NCBI GenBank assembly: GCA_026196105.1
Contig: JAPHRK010000007.1
Location: 53,790 to 117,789 of the forward strand
Reading direction: 5' to 3'
Source of the DNA: Rhodospirillales bacterium
Lineage (GTDB): Bacteria > Pseudomonadota > Alphaproteobacteria > Rhodospirillales > JAPHRK01
Length of the DNA stretch: 64,000 bases
The position numbers and the translations under genes were made by a program. The notes beneath the pieces are model-generated. The model had not been told where the DNA came from. It saw only the letters and a program-made list of their open reading frames with translations, and did no database searches. Positions 37,782 through 48,956 of this stretch are shown here, piece by piece. Position 1 is the first letter of the stretch. Every line of letters starts with the position of its first letter.

Positions 37782-39098
37782 ATGAGGGGAAATTCATCTG
37801 GGCATATGTACCAGCCTGAGCTGGAAACCATGCCTCGCGCTCAGCTTAAGAAGTTACAATTAGAGCGCCTCTCAAATCTATTGAGCTATGCTTATGAAAA
37901 CGTCCCATTTTATAAAAACCAGTTTGACGACGCCAAAATTAGCTCTTCTGATTTAAATCATCTTGAAGATCTGGCTAAATTTCCTTTTACTGAAAAAGTA
38001 CATCTACGCGACGCCTACCCTTTTGGCCTGTTCGCCGTTCCCCGTGAAAAACTCGTTCGTATTCACGCCTCTTCAGGTACCACAGGCAAATCAACAGTGG
38101 TAGGTTATACAGCAGGCGATATTGATACGTGGTCTAACCTGATGGCGCGGACGTTGGCTTGTTCTGGTGTACGTCCAGGTGACATTCTCCACAATGCTTT
38201 TGGCTATGGATTATTTACTGGGGGCCTAGGTACTCATTACGGCGCGACTCGTTTGGGCTGCACAGTTGTGCCAATTTCCGGTGGGGATACTGAAAAGCAG
38301 TTATTGATTATGCAAGACTTTGGCGCAAACGTTCTTTGTGCCACACCTTCATATGCCCTCAATATTGCTGAATATGCTGACAAAGCCGGCATTGATATGT
38401 CCTCCATTCCTTTACGAGTAGGTTTCTTTGGGGCTGAACCTTGGACAACAAAAATCAGGGATGAATTACAAACCCGCCTTGGCTTAACTGCGACCGATAA
38501 TTATGGCCTGTCAGAAATCATGGGTCCCGGCGTTGCGACTGAATGTAGTCATGCTCAAAATGGTCTCCATGGATGGGAAGATCATTTCCTCTACGAAATT
38601 ATTGATCCTGACAGTGGGGAACCTTTGCCATCAGGAGAACAAGGTGAGTTGGTGATCACCACCCTGACCAAGCAAGCCCTCCCAATGGTCAGGTACCGGA
38701 CCCGCGATATAACGCGATTAATTGACGAACCCTGCACCTGTGGTCGTACTCATGTTCGGTTAGAGAAAATGACCGGGCGCTGTGATGATATGTTGATCAT
38801 TCGGGGCGTGAATGTCTTCCCCTCACAAGTCGAAGCAAACCTTGTCGGCATTGAGGGTCTCAACCCCTTCTTCCGTCTTGTCGTGAGCCGTGACGGAACG
38901 TTAGACAGCCTTGCTGTTGAAGTAGAGGCCGCTCCAGGCATTAACAAAAACGAATTTGAAAACCTCGCCAAAATCGCCCAACATCAGATTAAATCAATGG
39001 TCGGGGTAAGCTGTAGCGTTCTAATCAAAAGCCCCGGCTATATTCCTCGAGTAGCAGGGAAAGCGCAACGGGTTCTGGACTTGAGGAATAAAGGCTAA
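37782..39098 (+). CDS. phenylacetate-CoA ligase-like enzyme
   Basis: RIHASSGTTGKSTVVGYT (P-loop), NAFGYGLFTGGLGTHYGATRLGCTVVPISGG, LTATDNYGLSEIMGPGVATEC, RCDDMLIIRGVNVFPSQVE. Confidence 0.93.
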   Translation: MRGNSSGHMYQPELETMPRAQLKKLQLERLSNLLSYAYENVPFYKNQFDDAKISSSDLNHLEDLAKFPFTEKVHLRDAYPFGLFAVPREKLVRIHASSGTTGKSTVVGYTAGDIDTWSNLMARTLACSGVRPGDILHNAFGYGLFTGGLGTHYGATRLGCTVVPISGGDTEKQLLIMQDFGANVLCATPSYALNIAEYADKAGIDMSSIPLRVGFFGAEPWTTKIRDELQTRLGLTATDNYGLSEIMGPGVATECSHAQNGLHGWEDHFLYEIIDPDSGEPLPSGEQGELVITTLTKQALPMVRYRTRDITRLIDEPCTCGRTHVRLEKMTGRCDDMLIIRGVNVFPSQVEANLVGIEGLNPFFRLVVSRDGTLDSLAVEVEAAPGINKNEFENLAKIAQHQIKSMVGVSCSVLIKSPGYIPRVAGKAQRVLDLRNKG

Positions 39099-39517
39099 AG
39101 TAATCCCATCTCGCGGAGTTCTGCAGCCATTTCATCTGGTATTTCGCCGCTTTCTTTTGACCCGCTTTTCAAGTCGTTTGGCACATCTTCCATGTTAAAA
39201 TAGCGCCAGCCTTGAAAAGGTTTCTGGGGGACCAGCTCTGTTGGGATGAGATCAGGGCTGAGGTGAAGTTTACAAAAGCGGCGGCCTTCTTCATCGACAT
39301 CCTCAATTACGTCATAAATTTCCTGACGCACCCGCATGTAGCCTTTGATGATCCAGTATAGCGACCCACCTTTTAGCTCATTGGCACGGCGGGGCACCAT
39401 TCGGGTGAAGGTATAGAGCTTGCCATCAGGGGAATTTTCTAACCGCTTGGTTTGAAAGGCGGATAGAGTTTCGATAGATTCAGTGCCGACGGCAAGACGG
39501 CGGAGATTGACGGTCAT
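39095..39517 (-). CDS. DUF1489 family protein
   Basis: NLRRLAVGTESIETL...TRMVPRRANELKGGSLYWIIKGYMRVRQEI is typical of this alphaproteobacterial family. Confidence 0.82.
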   Translation of the reverse strand: MTVNLRRLAVGTESIETLSAFQTKRLENSPDGKLYTFTRMVPRRANELKGGSLYWIIKGYMRVRQEIYDVIEDVDEEGRRFCKLHLSPDLIPTELVPQKPFQGWRYFNMEDVPNDLKSGSKESGEIPDEMAAELREMGLL

Positions 39518-39521
39518 ATTG

Positions 39522-40421
39522 TTACTTTGCGCTTAAAGCGTTGGATACCTTAGATGCCGGAACTTTGCCGATTTCGCCGCAAATGTAAAGACCAGCTTGG
39601 ACAAGTTTCTCTAAGTCCACCCCGGTTTCAATGCCAAGACCATTGAGCATATAAACCACATCTTCCGTCGCAACATTTCCCGAAGCACCTTTGGCATAAG
39701 GACAACCGCCAAGACCCGCGACAGAACTATCAACCACAGAAATGCCAAGCTGAAGGGCTGCATAGATGTTAGCAAGAGCTTGACCATAGGTATCATGAAA
39801 ATGAACAGCCAGTTGATCCATGGGTATTACTTTGGCAACGGCTTCAAGCATGGCTTGAACTTTGCCAGGAGTCCCGACGCCAACCGTATCCCCAAGGGAT
39901 ATTTCATAACAGCCCATATCCAAAAGGGCTTTAGAAACCTCCGCCACCTTAGCTGCGTCGATATCCCCTTCATAAGGACAACCGACAACACAGGAGACAT
40001 ACCCCCGGACTTTGATGCCTTTCCCCTTAGCCGCTTCAGCTACGGGCGCAAAGCGTTCTAAGCTTTCAGAAATCGAACAGTTGATATTCTTTTGAGAGAA
40101 ACTTTCCGACGCCGCACCAAAAATTGCGACTTCTTCAGCCCCAACCGCCATGGCACCCTCAAAACCCTTCATATTTGGAGTCAAAACAGGATAGTCCACC
40201 CCTGCCTTGCGGGTAATTCCCTGCATTACCTCATCAGAAGCCGCCATTTGGGGTACCCATTTCGGCGACACGAAACTCCCTGCTTCAACAACTGGCAAGC
40301 CAGCCTCAGAGAGCATGTTAACCAACTTAATTTTGACCGCTGCTGAAACAGGAACAGCTTCATTTTGAAGGCCATCACGAGGGCCGACATCTACGATCTT
40401 AACTTTAGTTGGCAATGGCAT
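39522..40421 (-). CDS. hydroxymethylglutaryl-CoA lyase
   Basis: [69 protein letters not shown]. Confidence 0.97.
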   Translation of the reverse strand: MPLPTKVKIVDVGPRDGLQNEAVPVSAAVKIKLVNMLSEAGLPVVEAGSFVSPKWVPQMAASDEVMQGITRKAGVDYPVLTPNMKGFEGAMAVGAEEVAIFGAASESFSQKNINCSISESLERFAPVAEAAKGKGIKVRGYVSCVVGCPYEGDIDAAKVAEVSKALLDMGCYEISLGDTVGVGTPGKVQAMLEAVAKVIPMDQLAVHFHDTYGQALANIYAALQLGISVVDSSVAGLGGCPYAKGASGNVATEDVVYMLNGLGIETGVDLEKLVQAGLYICGEIGKVPASKVSNALSAK

Positions 40422-40423
40422 AA

Positions 40424-42424
40424 TTACTCAGTCTCCAAGGACAACAACTCAGCCCCATCGACAACCTGTTCACCAGCCCCGTAGTTGATTTCAGCAATCA
40501 CGCCATCTGTAGGGGCAGAAATTGTATGTTCCATCTTCATAGCTTCCAGAACAAGCAGAGGGTCACCTTTAGAAACTTTATCTCCAGGTTTTACATGAAC
40601 ATCAACCACTTTACCTGGCATAGGGGCCGTAAGCGACCCTGAAGGAGCCTCATCTTCACCCGCATGAGCAGCGGCATCATAGACAGTTAGCTTATGACTA
40701 ACCCCTTGGCACATAATGGTCATATCGTCTCCGTGGCGGGCAACTGTGGCCTTAATCCGAGTACCACCGAGATCAGCAAGAAGGTCACCATTTGCGTCTT
40801 TCTCACCTCTCACCATCATGTCTCCACCTGAGAGTTCAATGAGGTATCCCTCACCACGATAATGAGCTGTGACTTCAATTTCATCCTCACCATCGATAAA
40901 GGTTATTTCTTGATGATTATCATCATTCATTCGCCAGCCACTAGTCACATTCCACGGGGAGAACGGATCATTTGAGCGCCCGGCAACTATCCGAGCTTCT
41001 TCCCTGCGCTGCAAAAGAACCTCAAGACAGGCAAGAGCTAAAGTCCGATCAGAAGCCGGTTGGCTTTCTGGGATCAGGTCGTTTTTATGGCGATCAATAA
41101 ACCGGGTATCAAGATCAACGGCTGCAAAAGCGGGGTGACCCGCAACAGCCGCTAAGAAATCAATGTTGGTCGTCATGCCGACCACTTGGTAGTCAGCCAA
41201 TGCAGAACGTAAACGGCGCAGGGCCGAATCCCGATCCACATCCCAAACGACAAGTTTGGCAATCATAGGATCGTAATAGATTGAGACTTCGTCTCCTTGG
41301 AGAACGCCTGTTTCAACCCTCACATGAGGGCTTTCAGCGGGAGGACGCAAGTGACGCAACAAACCTGTTGCCGGAAGGAAGTCATTTTGCGGGTCTTCGG
41401 CATAAAGGCGCGCTTCAAAGGAATGACCGTTGATGCTTAAATCTTCTTGACCACAGGGGAGTTCTTCACCAGCAGCCACCTTAATTTGCCACTCAACCAA
41501 ATCCTGCCCAGTGATCATCTCTGTAACAGGGTGTTCCACCTGAAGGCGGGTGTTCATTTCCATGAAATAGAAAGAACCATCTTCGTCGAGCAAAAATTCA
41601 ACAGTCCCCGCACCGACATAACCAATGGCCTTAGCTGCAGCGACTGCTGCATCACCCATTTTACGTCGGAGCTCATGGGTCATACCTGGAGCCGGGGCTT
41701 CCTCAATAACCTTTTGGTGGCGACGTTGGACTGAACAATCTCGCTCGAACAGGTGTAAAGCGTTACCTTGGCTATCGGCAAATACTTGAAGTTCGACGTG
41801 GCGCGGGCGCGTGAGGTATTTTTCAACCAACATATGATCGTCACCAAACCCTGCCATAGATTCTCGCATAGCAGCCGCCAAAGAATCATTAAAATCTTCA
41901 ACCTTCTCAACGATCCGCATGCCTTTACCGCCACCACCAGCGGAAGCTTTAAGCAAAACCGGATAACCAATTTTCTCAGCTTCTTCAGCAAGGAAGGCGG
42001 CATCTTGATTATCACCATGATAACCAGGGACCAAAGGTACTTTGGCCTTTTCCATAATTGCCTTTGCCGCACTCTTCGAGCCCATGGACTGCATGGCTGA
42101 AACAGGTGGGCCGATGAAGACAACCCCAGACTTTTCACAAGCCGCAACAAAATCAGCATTTTCAGAAAGGAAGCCATAACCGGGATGAACCGCCTGGGCA
42201 CCACTTTTCTTAACAGCTTCAATCACGGCTGCAAAATTAAGATAGCTATCTTTCGCCGCAGAGCCACCAATATGATAGGCTTCATCTGCCATCTGTACAT
42301 GAAGGGAGCCTGCATCAGCATCGGAATAAACCGCCACCGTGCCAATACCAAGACGCTTCGCTGTTTGCATCACCCGGCAAGCAATCTCGCCTCGGTTTGC
42401 TATGAGAATTTTTTCAAAATGCAT
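40424..42424 (-). CDS. 3-methylcrotonyl-CoA carboxylase biotin-containing alpha subunit
   Basis: [48 protein letters not shown]-terminal biotinylation motif VLEAMKMEH; sits in the liu cluster. Confidence 0.95.
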   Translation of the reverse strand: MHFEKILIANRGEIACRVMQTAKRLGIGTVAVYSDADAGSLHVQMADEAYHIGGSAAKDSYLNFAAVIEAVKKSGAQAVHPGYGFLSENADFVAACEKSGVVFIGPPVSAMQSMGSKSAAKAIMEKAKVPLVPGYHGDNQDAAFLAEEAEKIGYPVLLKASAGGGGKGMRIVEKVEDFNDSLAAAMRESMAGFGDDHMLVEKYLTRPRHVELQVFADSQGNALHLFERDCSVQRRHQKVIEEAPAPGMTHELRRKMGDAAVAAAKAIGYVGAGTVEFLLDEDGSFYFMEMNTRLQVEHPVTEMITGQDLVEWQIKVAAGEELPCGQEDLSINGHSFEARLYAEDPQNDFLPATGLLRHLRPPAESPHVRVETGVLQGDEVSIYYDPMIAKLVVWDVDRDSALRRLRSALADYQVVGMTTNIDFLAAVAGHPAFAAVDLDTRFIDRHKNDLIPESQPASDRTLALACLEVLLQRREEARIVAGRSNDPFSPWNVTSGWRMNDDNHQEITFIDGEDEIEVTAHYRGEGYLIELSGGDMMVRGEKDANGDLLADLGGTRIKATVARHGDDMTIMCQGVSHKLTVYDAAAHAGEDEAPSGSLTAPMPGKVVDVHVKPGDKVSKGDPLLVLEAMKMEHTISAPTDGVIAEINYGAGEQVVDGAELLSLETE

Positions 42425-42429
42425 ATCGA

Positions 42430-43221
42430 TTAACCCTTTATCCAATTGGGTTTTCTTTTTTCTAAGAAAGCCCCAAGGCCCTCTTGCCCTTCGTCTGAAG
42501 CCCGTTGACGAGCGATCCGGTCTGAAACATCGTCAATCATGTCGTCAGTAATTTCACCATCGACAGCAAAGACTAAATCCTTCGCTTCCCCCATGGCTTT
42601 TGGGCCATTGGTTGCCAGAATTTTGAGAATTTCATCGCCCTTGGCTTGCAACTCATCAGCCGTAACCACTTCATGAACCAGACCAAGCCATTTAGCTTCT
42701 TCAGCACCGAAACGCTCTGCACTGACAAAGTAACGCCGTGCCGCCCTAGGCCCCATAGCAGCAACCACGTAGGGGCTGATCATGGCAGGGATAATCCCAA
42801 GCTTAACTTCAGAGAGGCAGAAGCTGGCTTTTTCGGAAGCAATAACAATATCACACACCGACACCAAACCAACACCACCGCCAAAGGTTGCCCCTTGGAC
42901 CAAGCCAATCAGGGGTTTCTTCATAAAGTTCATGGTTTTAAGCAGGCCACTAAAGACCATGGCATCAGCTTTGTTCTCTTCCGGGGAGTATTTGGCGACC
43001 CGTTTCATCCAGTTAAGGTCGGCCCCTGCTGAAAAACTTTTGCCTTCAGACGCCAAGACAATAGCTCTCACATTGTCATCAGCGGACATATCATCAAAGG
43101 CGACGACTAACTCTTTGATCAATACTTCATCAAAGCAGTTGTGCACTTCAGGACGATTGAGAATGACCCAACCGATACCGTTTTCGTCTACGTTGGTTTT
43201 TAAAGGTGATTCACTCATCAT
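42430..43221 (-). CDS. enoyl-CoA hydratase (probable methylglutaconyl-CoA hydratase)
   Basis: Crotonase fold: VLASEGKSFSAGADLNWMKRVAKYS, GGGVGLVSVCDIVIASEKASFCLSEVKLGIIPAMISPYV. Confidence 0.92.
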   Translation of the reverse strand: MMSESPLKTNVDENGIGWVILNRPEVHNCFDEVLIKELVVAFDDMSADDNVRAIVLASEGKSFSAGADLNWMKRVAKYSPEENKADAMVFSGLLKTMNFMKKPLIGLVQGATFGGGVGLVSVCDIVIASEKASFCLSEVKLGIIPAMISPYVVAAMGPRAARRYFVSAERFGAEEAKWLGLVHEVVTADELQAKGDEILKILATNGPKAMGEAKDLVFAVDGEITDDMIDDVSDRIARQRASDEGQEGLGAFLEKRKPNWIKG

Positions 43222-44834
43222 TACATCCTGAAAATGCCGAAGGGGGTAGGTTCAATAGGCGCGTTAAGACTAGCTGACAGGCCAAGACCAAGCACCATAC
43301 GGCTGTCTGCGGGATCAATGATGCCATCGTCCCAAAGACGGGAGCTGGCATAATATGGATGCCCTTCCCGCTCGTAACGATCACGAATGGGCTGTTTGTA
43401 GGCTTCTTCTTCCTCAGCGCTCCACTCTTCGCCTTTACTCTCTTTCACATCACGAGTAATGGTCGACATCACGCCAGCAGCTTGCTCACCGCCCATGACG
43501 GAAATTCGAGCATTAGGCCACATCCACAAGAAGCGCGGTGAGTAACCACGACCACACATGGAATAGTTACCAGCGCCGTAGCTGCCGCCGACAATCATGG
43601 TCAGGCGGGGGACTTTGGCACAAGCCACCGCCATCACCATTTTCGCCCCGTCTTTCGCAATACCACCAGCTTCATATTTTGAACCAACCATAAAGCCAGT
43701 GATATTTTGTAGGAAGATCAGCGGGATACCCCGTTGGGAACAAAGTTCAACAAAATGCGCCCCTTTTTGCGCGCTTTCAGAGAACAAAATACCGTTATTG
43801 GCAACGATCCCCACCGGGTAACCATAAAGGTGGGCAAAGCCACAAACCAAAGTCGTTCCATAAAGAGCTTTAAACTCATCAAATTCAGACCCATCAACAA
43901 CTCGAGCAATAATTTCACGAACATCAAAAGGCTTTTTGCTGTCGGTAGGAATTACGCCGTTGATACTGCTGAGGTCATAGAGGGGATCAACAGGCTCACG
44001 CATAGAAATATTGGGGTTTTTAACCCGGTTAAGGGTTCCCACAATTTTCCGCGCTTGAGCTAAAGCATGACCGTCATTTTGAGCATAGTAATCTGTTACA
44101 CCCGAGGTGCGACAATGGATATCTGCGCCCCCCAAGTCCTCAGCGGTCACAATTTCACCCGTCGCTGCTTTCACAAGCGGAGGACCACCAAGGAAGATCG
44201 TTCCTTGGTTACGAACAATAATACTCTCGTCAGACATAGCTGGGACATAAGCCCCACCTGCCGTACATGAGCCATGAACCACAGAGATTTGCGGGATGCC
44301 TTTGGCAGACATATTAGCTTGGTTATAGAAAATACGCCCGAAATGACCTTTGTCAGGGAACACGTCTTCTTGGCGGGGTAGGTTAGCGCCGCCTGATTCT
44401 ACTAAATAAACACAAGGTAGGTTGTTTTCTTCAGCAATTTCCTGAGCCCGAAGGTGCTTTTTCACGGTGATAGGATAGTAGCTGCCCCCTTTTACCGTTG
44501 GATCATTAGCAACGATCATGCATTCAATGCCAGAAATCCGCCCAATGCCCGTAATCACACCACCTGCAGCAACAACCCCATCATCTTCATAGAGGTCATA
44601 TCCTGCGAGCTGAGACAGCTCCAAGAAAGGTGATCCTTGGTCAAGCAAACGACGGATACGGTCACGAGGGAGAAGTTTCCCCCGTTTTATGTGACGGTCC
44701 CGGTGGCGTTCGCCACCGCCGAGTTTGATTTCAGAAATTTTTTCCCGCAGATCAGCAATCAACTTCTCCATTGCTTCCGCATTGGCTTTGAAATCAGCTG
44801 AACGAGGATTAAGTGTAGTCTTGATAACGGACAT
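43221..44834 (-). CDS. 3-methylcrotonyl-CoA carboxylase carboxyltransferase beta subunit
   Basis: [71 protein letters not shown]. Confidence 0.97.
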   Translation of the reverse strand: MSVIKTTLNPRSADFKANAEAMEKLIADLREKISEIKLGGGERHRDRHIKRGKLLPRDRIRRLLDQGSPFLELSQLAGYDLYEDDGVVAAGGVITGIGRISGIECMIVANDPTVKGGSYYPITVKKHLRAQEIAEENNLPCVYLVESGGANLPRQEDVFPDKGHFGRIFYNQANMSAKGIPQISVVHGSCTAGGAYVPAMSDESIIVRNQGTIFLGGPPLVKAATGEIVTAEDLGGADIHCRTSGVTDYYAQNDGHALAQARKIVGTLNRVKNPNISMREPVDPLYDLSSINGVIPTDSKKPFDVREIIARVVDGSEFDEFKALYGTTLVCGFAHLYGYPVGIVANNGILFSESAQKGAHFVELCSQRGIPLIFLQNITGFMVGSKYEAGGIAKDGAKMVMAVACAKVPRLTMIVGGSYGAGNYSMCGRGYSPRFLWMWPNARISVMGGEQAAGVMSTITRDVKESKGEEWSAEEEEAYKQPIRDRYEREGHPYYASSRLWDDGIIDPADSRMVLGLGLSASLNAPIEPTPFGIFRM

Positions 44835-44846
44835 TTCCTTGGACCT

Positions 44847-45254
44847 TTACTTCTTCTCTTTTTTCGGACGCTCAACGATAGGCTTATTGCTTTCTTTCCA
44901 AGCCTTAAAGCCACCTTCAATATGAGCAACATTTTCTAAGCCCATATCTTGAACTGCTTTGGTCGCAAGGGCTGAGCGCCAGGCAGCGGCACAATAGAAC
45001 ACCATCTTTTTACCCGTCGCAAAAACTTCTTTATGATAAGGGCTATCGGGATCAACCCAGAATTCAAGCATGCCACGCGGTGTATGAACAGCGCCAGGGA
45101 TCATGCCTTCTCTGTCCAACTCCCGCACATCACGGATGTCAAAGATGGTGACGTTTTCGTCATTCATCATCTTTTCAGCTTCATCGACTGGGACAGTCTC
45201 AATTTCTTCCATTGCCTCTGCAACAAGAATTTTAATCCCACGTTTCATCGCCAT
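44847..45254 (-). CDS. rhodanese-like domain protein
   Basis: NVTIFDIRDVRELDREGMIPGAVHTPRGMLEFW; VFYCAAAWRSALATKAVQDMG. Confidence 0.92.
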   Translation of the reverse strand: MAMKRGIKILVAEAMEEIETVPVDEAEKMMNDENVTIFDIRDVRELDREGMIPGAVHTPRGMLEFWVDPDSPYHKEVFATGKKMVFYCAAAWRSALATKAVQDMGLENVAHIEGGFKAWKESNKPIVERPKKEKK

Positions 45255-45255
45255 T

Positions 45256-45864
45256 TTACCAACCTCCTGAGCGCATCCAGCGCTTGATCATCCACAACCG
45301 ATCTGAACCCCAGAAGGCTTCACCATCGACAATAAAGAACGGCGACCCGAACACACCTTTTTCAATGGCAGAATCGTTCACCACTTTGAATTTTTCTTTA
45401 ATTTCAGCGCTTTGCATCCCGGCGCCCATTTCTTCTGGGTCTTCCCCAATAGATTTAGCGACTTCAGCCAAAACTTCTGGGGCCATAATGTTTTTATTTT
45501 CAGCAAAATAAGCATGGAAAACCGCCTTAGCGAATTTCTTTGCTTTCACCTGATTACCATCCCGCTCCTGCAGCCAGTAAAATGCCCGTGAAGGGTTGAT
45601 AGAGAGGATGGGAAAAACATCAGGGATTTGATAGGGGACTTCCATAAAACGAGCAGTGCGTTCGGTATCCATGATGCTATATTCATGCTTCATTGGCACT
45701 TCAGTAAAGGGCTTGCCACCTGATTTTTGGAAGGCAGCGCCTAAAAACATCGGTATCCACTCGCAGGTATAGCCATATTTCTCTGCCATTTCGTCAATTT
45801 TAAATGACGCAAAATAAGCAAACGGCGAAGCGAAATCTAAGTAGAATTCTACATGTTTGTTCAC
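45256..45864 (-). CDS. 2-hydroxychromene-2-carboxylate isomerase-like / DsbA-GST-kappa family protein
   Basis: VEFYLDFASPFAYFASFKIDEMAEKYG; KGVFGSPFFIVDGEAFWGSDRLWMI. Confidence 0.87.
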   Translation of the reverse strand: MNKHVEFYLDFASPFAYFASFKIDEMAEKYGYTCEWIPMFLGAAFQKSGGKPFTEVPMKHEYSIMDTERTARFMEVPYQIPDVFPILSINPSRAFYWLQERDGNQVKAKKFAKAVFHAYFAENKNIMAPEVLAEVAKSIGEDPEEMGAGMQSAEIKEKFKVVNDSAIEKGVFGSPFFIVDGEAFWGSDRLWMIKRWMRSGGW

Positions 45865-45901
45865 GTATTTATCCCTGTTTGTATTGCTTTAATTCTTATA
45901 T

Positions 45902-47038
45902 TTATTCTGTTAGTACGGCCCGGCTAATGACCAGTTTTTGTACTTCACTCGTGCCTTCATATATTTGAGAGACACGAACATCCCGGTAATGTTTCTCGAC
46001 GATAAAGTCTTCAGTATAGCCATAGCCTCCATGAATTTGAATAGCATCGGAGCAAACCCGTTCTGCCATTTGTGAGGCAAAGAGTTTGGCCATGGAAGCT
46101 TCCTTAAGGCAAGGAAGACCTTCATCCCGTAAATTTGCAGCATGGTGAACCATCAAACGAGCCCCAGTGATACTGGTAGCCATTTCAGCTAGTTTAAAAG
46201 AAACCGCTTGGTGGTTAGCAATCTTTGTCCCGAAAGCTTCACGCTCCAAGGCATAGTCCCTTGCGGCAGCCATCGCGCCTTGCGCCATGCCAACACATTG
46301 TGAAGCAATCCCGATCCGTCCGCCTTCCAAGTTTGAGAGAGCAATTTTGTATCCCTGCCCTTCTTCCCCCAGCACATTGGCAGCAGGAATACGCATGTCA
46401 TCAAAAGCAATCTGCGCAGTATCTGATGCACGTTGACCCATTTTCTTTTCAATGGAAGCCACCCGGTAACCCTCGGTCGCTGTTGGAACAATAAAAGCTG
46501 AAATACCTTTTTTACCGGCTTCTGGGTCCGTGACCGCAAAGGTAATGATAATATCCCCGAGCTTGCCAGAAGTTATGAATTGCTTGGTGCCACTGAGAAT
46601 ATAATGATCACCGTCTTTCTTGGCCTTGCAGCGTAAAGCAGAGGCATCGGACCCGGCTTGGGGTTCTGTAAGGGCAAAACCACCAAGCAATTCACCACGG
46701 GCCATTGGCTTTAAAAATTCTTCTTTCTGGGCTTCATTGCCAAACTTAACAATCGGCATACAACCAACTGAGTTATGAACACTAAGAACGGTTGAAAGGG
46801 CTCCATCAGCAACGGCGATTTCTTCCAAAGCTCCGGCATAGGCCACGTGACCCACATTAGCGCCATCGAACTCTTCAGGGACGAGAGCACCCATAAGCCC
46901 AACCTCACCAAGCTCAGCAATAATCTCACGAGGGAACAAACCATCTTCTTCCCACTGGCGCACATTTGGCGTCACACGATCAGCCGCAAAGCTGCGGGCC
47001 ATATCGCGAATCAGTTGTTGCTCTTCAGTCAAGATCAT
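45902..47038 (-). CDS. acyl-CoA dehydrogenase (short/branched chain type)
   Basis: FALTEPQAGSDASALRCKA; QIHGGYGYTEDFIVEKHYRDVRVSQIYEGTSEVQKLVISR. Confidence 0.95.
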   Translation of the reverse strand: MILTEEQQLIRDMARSFAADRVTPNVRQWEEDGLFPREIIAELGEVGLMGALVPEEFDGANVGHVAYAGALEEIAVADGALSTVLSVHNSVGCMPIVKFGNEAQKEEFLKPMARGELLGGFALTEPQAGSDASALRCKAKKDGDHYILSGTKQFITSGKLGDIIITFAVTDPEAGKKGISAFIVPTATEGYRVASIEKKMGQRASDTAQIAFDDMRIPAANVLGEEGQGYKIALSNLEGGRIGIASQCVGMAQGAMAAARDYALEREAFGTKIANHQAVSFKLAEMATSITGARLMVHHAANLRDEGLPCLKEASMAKLFASQMAERVCSDAIQIHGGYGYTEDFIVEKHYRDVRVSQIYEGTSEVQKLVISRAVLTE

Positions 47039-47054
47039 TGAATTTCCGCCCTAG

Positions 47055-47738
47055 CTACCAAGGAATCTCTGTTCCATCATAATTATAAAAATGCCCTGTC
47101 TTAGACAGGTCTACCTCACCAATCACTTGGCGCATACCATTGACACTTTCCGGTGCATCAATCAGGCCTTGAGGACCACCCATGTCAGTTCGAACCCACC
47201 CCGGATGAAGCGCAACACAGCTTACCCCGCGACCTTTAAGGTCTATCGACAGGCTTTTATTGACTGCGTTCATGGCAGCTTTAGAGGAACGGTAGACATA
47301 AGAACCACCCATTTGATTATCGCTAATACTGCCCATTTTGGACGTCAGGGTGGCAATTATTTTCTGTTCACTCCGCGCTACTTGTTCGATAAAGCTCTCA
47401 GCCATTTTCATGGGACCATGAACGTTGGTTTGGAATTCCCTTGTCCAGGCTTCATAATTAGACTCACCAAAACCAGCGCCCTTAACCCCATAAACCCCGG
47501 CATTATTCAGCAAAACATCAATGGACTCATTTTTGAGTTCCGTGGAAAACTTTTCAATCGCCCCGTGGTCAAGAATATCAAGGAGATGAACTTCTAAGTT
47601 CCCTTCAACATCACGAAGGTTGGCTCCACCTTCCATGGTGCGACAAGTCGCGATCACCCGCCAGCCGTCAGCGGCATATTGTCGGGTGAATTCTTTTCCT
47701 AAACCCCGGCTAGCGCCAGTTATCAGAACTGTGGGCAT
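47055..47738 (-). CDS. short-chain dehydrogenase/reductase
   Basis: VLITGASRGLGKEFTRQY; LLNNAGVYG; YRSSKAAMNAV. Confidence 0.93.
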   Translation of the reverse strand: MPTVLITGASRGLGKEFTRQYAADGWRVIATCRTMEGGANLRDVEGNLEVHLLDILDHGAIEKFSTELKNESIDVLLNNAGVYGVKGAGFGESNYEAWTREFQTNVHGPMKMAESFIEQVARSEQKIIATLTSKMGSISDNQMGGSYVYRSSKAAMNAVNKSLSIDLKGRGVSCVALHPGWVRTDMGGPQGLIDAPESVNGMRQVIGEVDLSKTGHFYNYDGTEIPW

Positions 47739-47739
47739 C

Positions 47740-48930
47740 TTAGTTCATAACCTCAAGAGCCACAGCTGTCGCTTCACCACCACCAATGCAGAGGCTGGCA
47801 ACGCCTTTTGTGCCACCTGTTTTATTCAAAGCATTGATCAAGGTAACGATAATACGAGAGCCGGAGGAACCAACAGGGTGGCCCAGAGCACAAGCCCCAC
47901 CAAAGATATTCACCTTATCATGGGGAATGTTCAAATCCCTCATGGCGATCATGGTAACTACAGCAAAAGCTTCGTTAACTTCATAGAGATCCACATCTTC
48001 AACTGACCAATCAACTTTATCCAAAACCTTTTGGATCGCGCCAACTGGAGCTTTAACAAAATGCTTAGGTTCGTCAGCATGAGTAGAATGGGCAAGAATT
48101 TTCGCTAGAGGTTTCAGGCCCCGTTTTTCAGCTTCAGATTGCTTCATCAGAACCAGCGCTGAGCCACCATCAGAAATGGAGCTTGAATTTGCTGCCGTTA
48201 CCGTACCGTCTTTGCGGAAGGCTGGTTTAAGGCTTGGAATTTTATCAATCCGCGCATTGCCGGGTTGTTCGTCAATTTCGATCACCGTTTCACCTCGGCG
48301 AGTTTTAACAGTTACCGGGACGATCTCTTTAGCTGAATCACCATTGGCAATCGCCGCTTGAGCCCGTTTTAGCGAGGTAATGGCGAATTCATCCTGCTCT
48401 TCCCGAGTAAACTGATAGTCCTGGGCCGCATCTTCTGCATAAGTTCCCATCAAACGACCGGGTTCATAAGCATCTTCCAAGCCATCAAGGAACATATGGT
48501 CATAAACTTTGCCATGGCCCATCCGCATGCCGCCGCGAGCATTATCCATCAGATAGGGCGCGTTGGTCATACTCTCCATGCCACCAGCAACCATCACATC
48601 GTTTGAACCCGCCATGATCGCATCGTGAGCGAGCATAGTGGCCTTCATACCTGAGCCACACATTTTGTTAACTGTGGTGCAGCCTTTATCCCAAGGAATG
48701 CCAGCACCAGACGAAGCTTGGCGAGCAGGAGCCTGACCCATGCCTGCAGGCAAAACCACACCCATGATAACTTCGTCAACATCTTCAGGCGCTACGGCGG
48801 CACGAGAAAGAGCTTCTTTAATAGCTGCCGAACCAAGTGCTGGCGCTTTAACATCAGTAAAATCGCCCTGAAAACCACCCATAGGTGTTCTGGCGGCACC
48901 AACAATTACAATAGGATCACTTGCGGTCAT
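47740..48930 (-). CDS. acetyl-CoA C-acyltransferase (thiolase)
   Basis: TTVNKMCGSGMKATMLAHDAIMAG (active Cys), VNEAFAV, GGACALGHPVGSSGSRI, ASLCIGGGEATA. Confidence 0.96.
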   Translation of the reverse strand: MTASDPIVIVGAARTPMGGFQGDFTDVKAPALGSAAIKEALSRAAVAPEDVDEVIMGVVLPAGMGQAPARQASSGAGIPWDKGCTTVNKMCGSGMKATMLAHDAIMAGSNDVMVAGGMESMTNAPYLMDNARGGMRMGHGKVYDHMFLDGLEDAYEPGRLMGTYAEDAAQDYQFTREEQDEFAITSLKRAQAAIANGDSAKEIVPVTVKTRRGETVIEIDEQPGNARIDKIPSLKPAFRKDGTVTAANSSSISDGGSALVLMKQSEAEKRGLKPLAKILAHSTHADEPKHFVKAPVGAIQKVLDKVDWSVEDVDLYEVNEAFAVVTMIAMRDLNIPHDKVNIFGGACALGHPVGSSGSRIIVTLINALNKTGGTKGVASLCIGGGEATAVALEVMN

Positions 48931-48956
48931 GTTCTTAATCTCCAGATATCAATTTG

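Noticed and set aside
41680-42222. 180-aa minus-strand ORF inside the MCC alpha gene
   Set aside because: Alternate frame of a clear biotin carboxylase ORF on the same strand; Leu/Arg-rich with no recognisable domain.
45256-45864. Naphthalene-degradation enzyme (2-hydroxychromene-2-carboxylate isomerase)
   Set aside because: Family name only. It sits in a branched-chain acyl-CoA operon with no other naphthalene genes, so the specific reaction is not supported.
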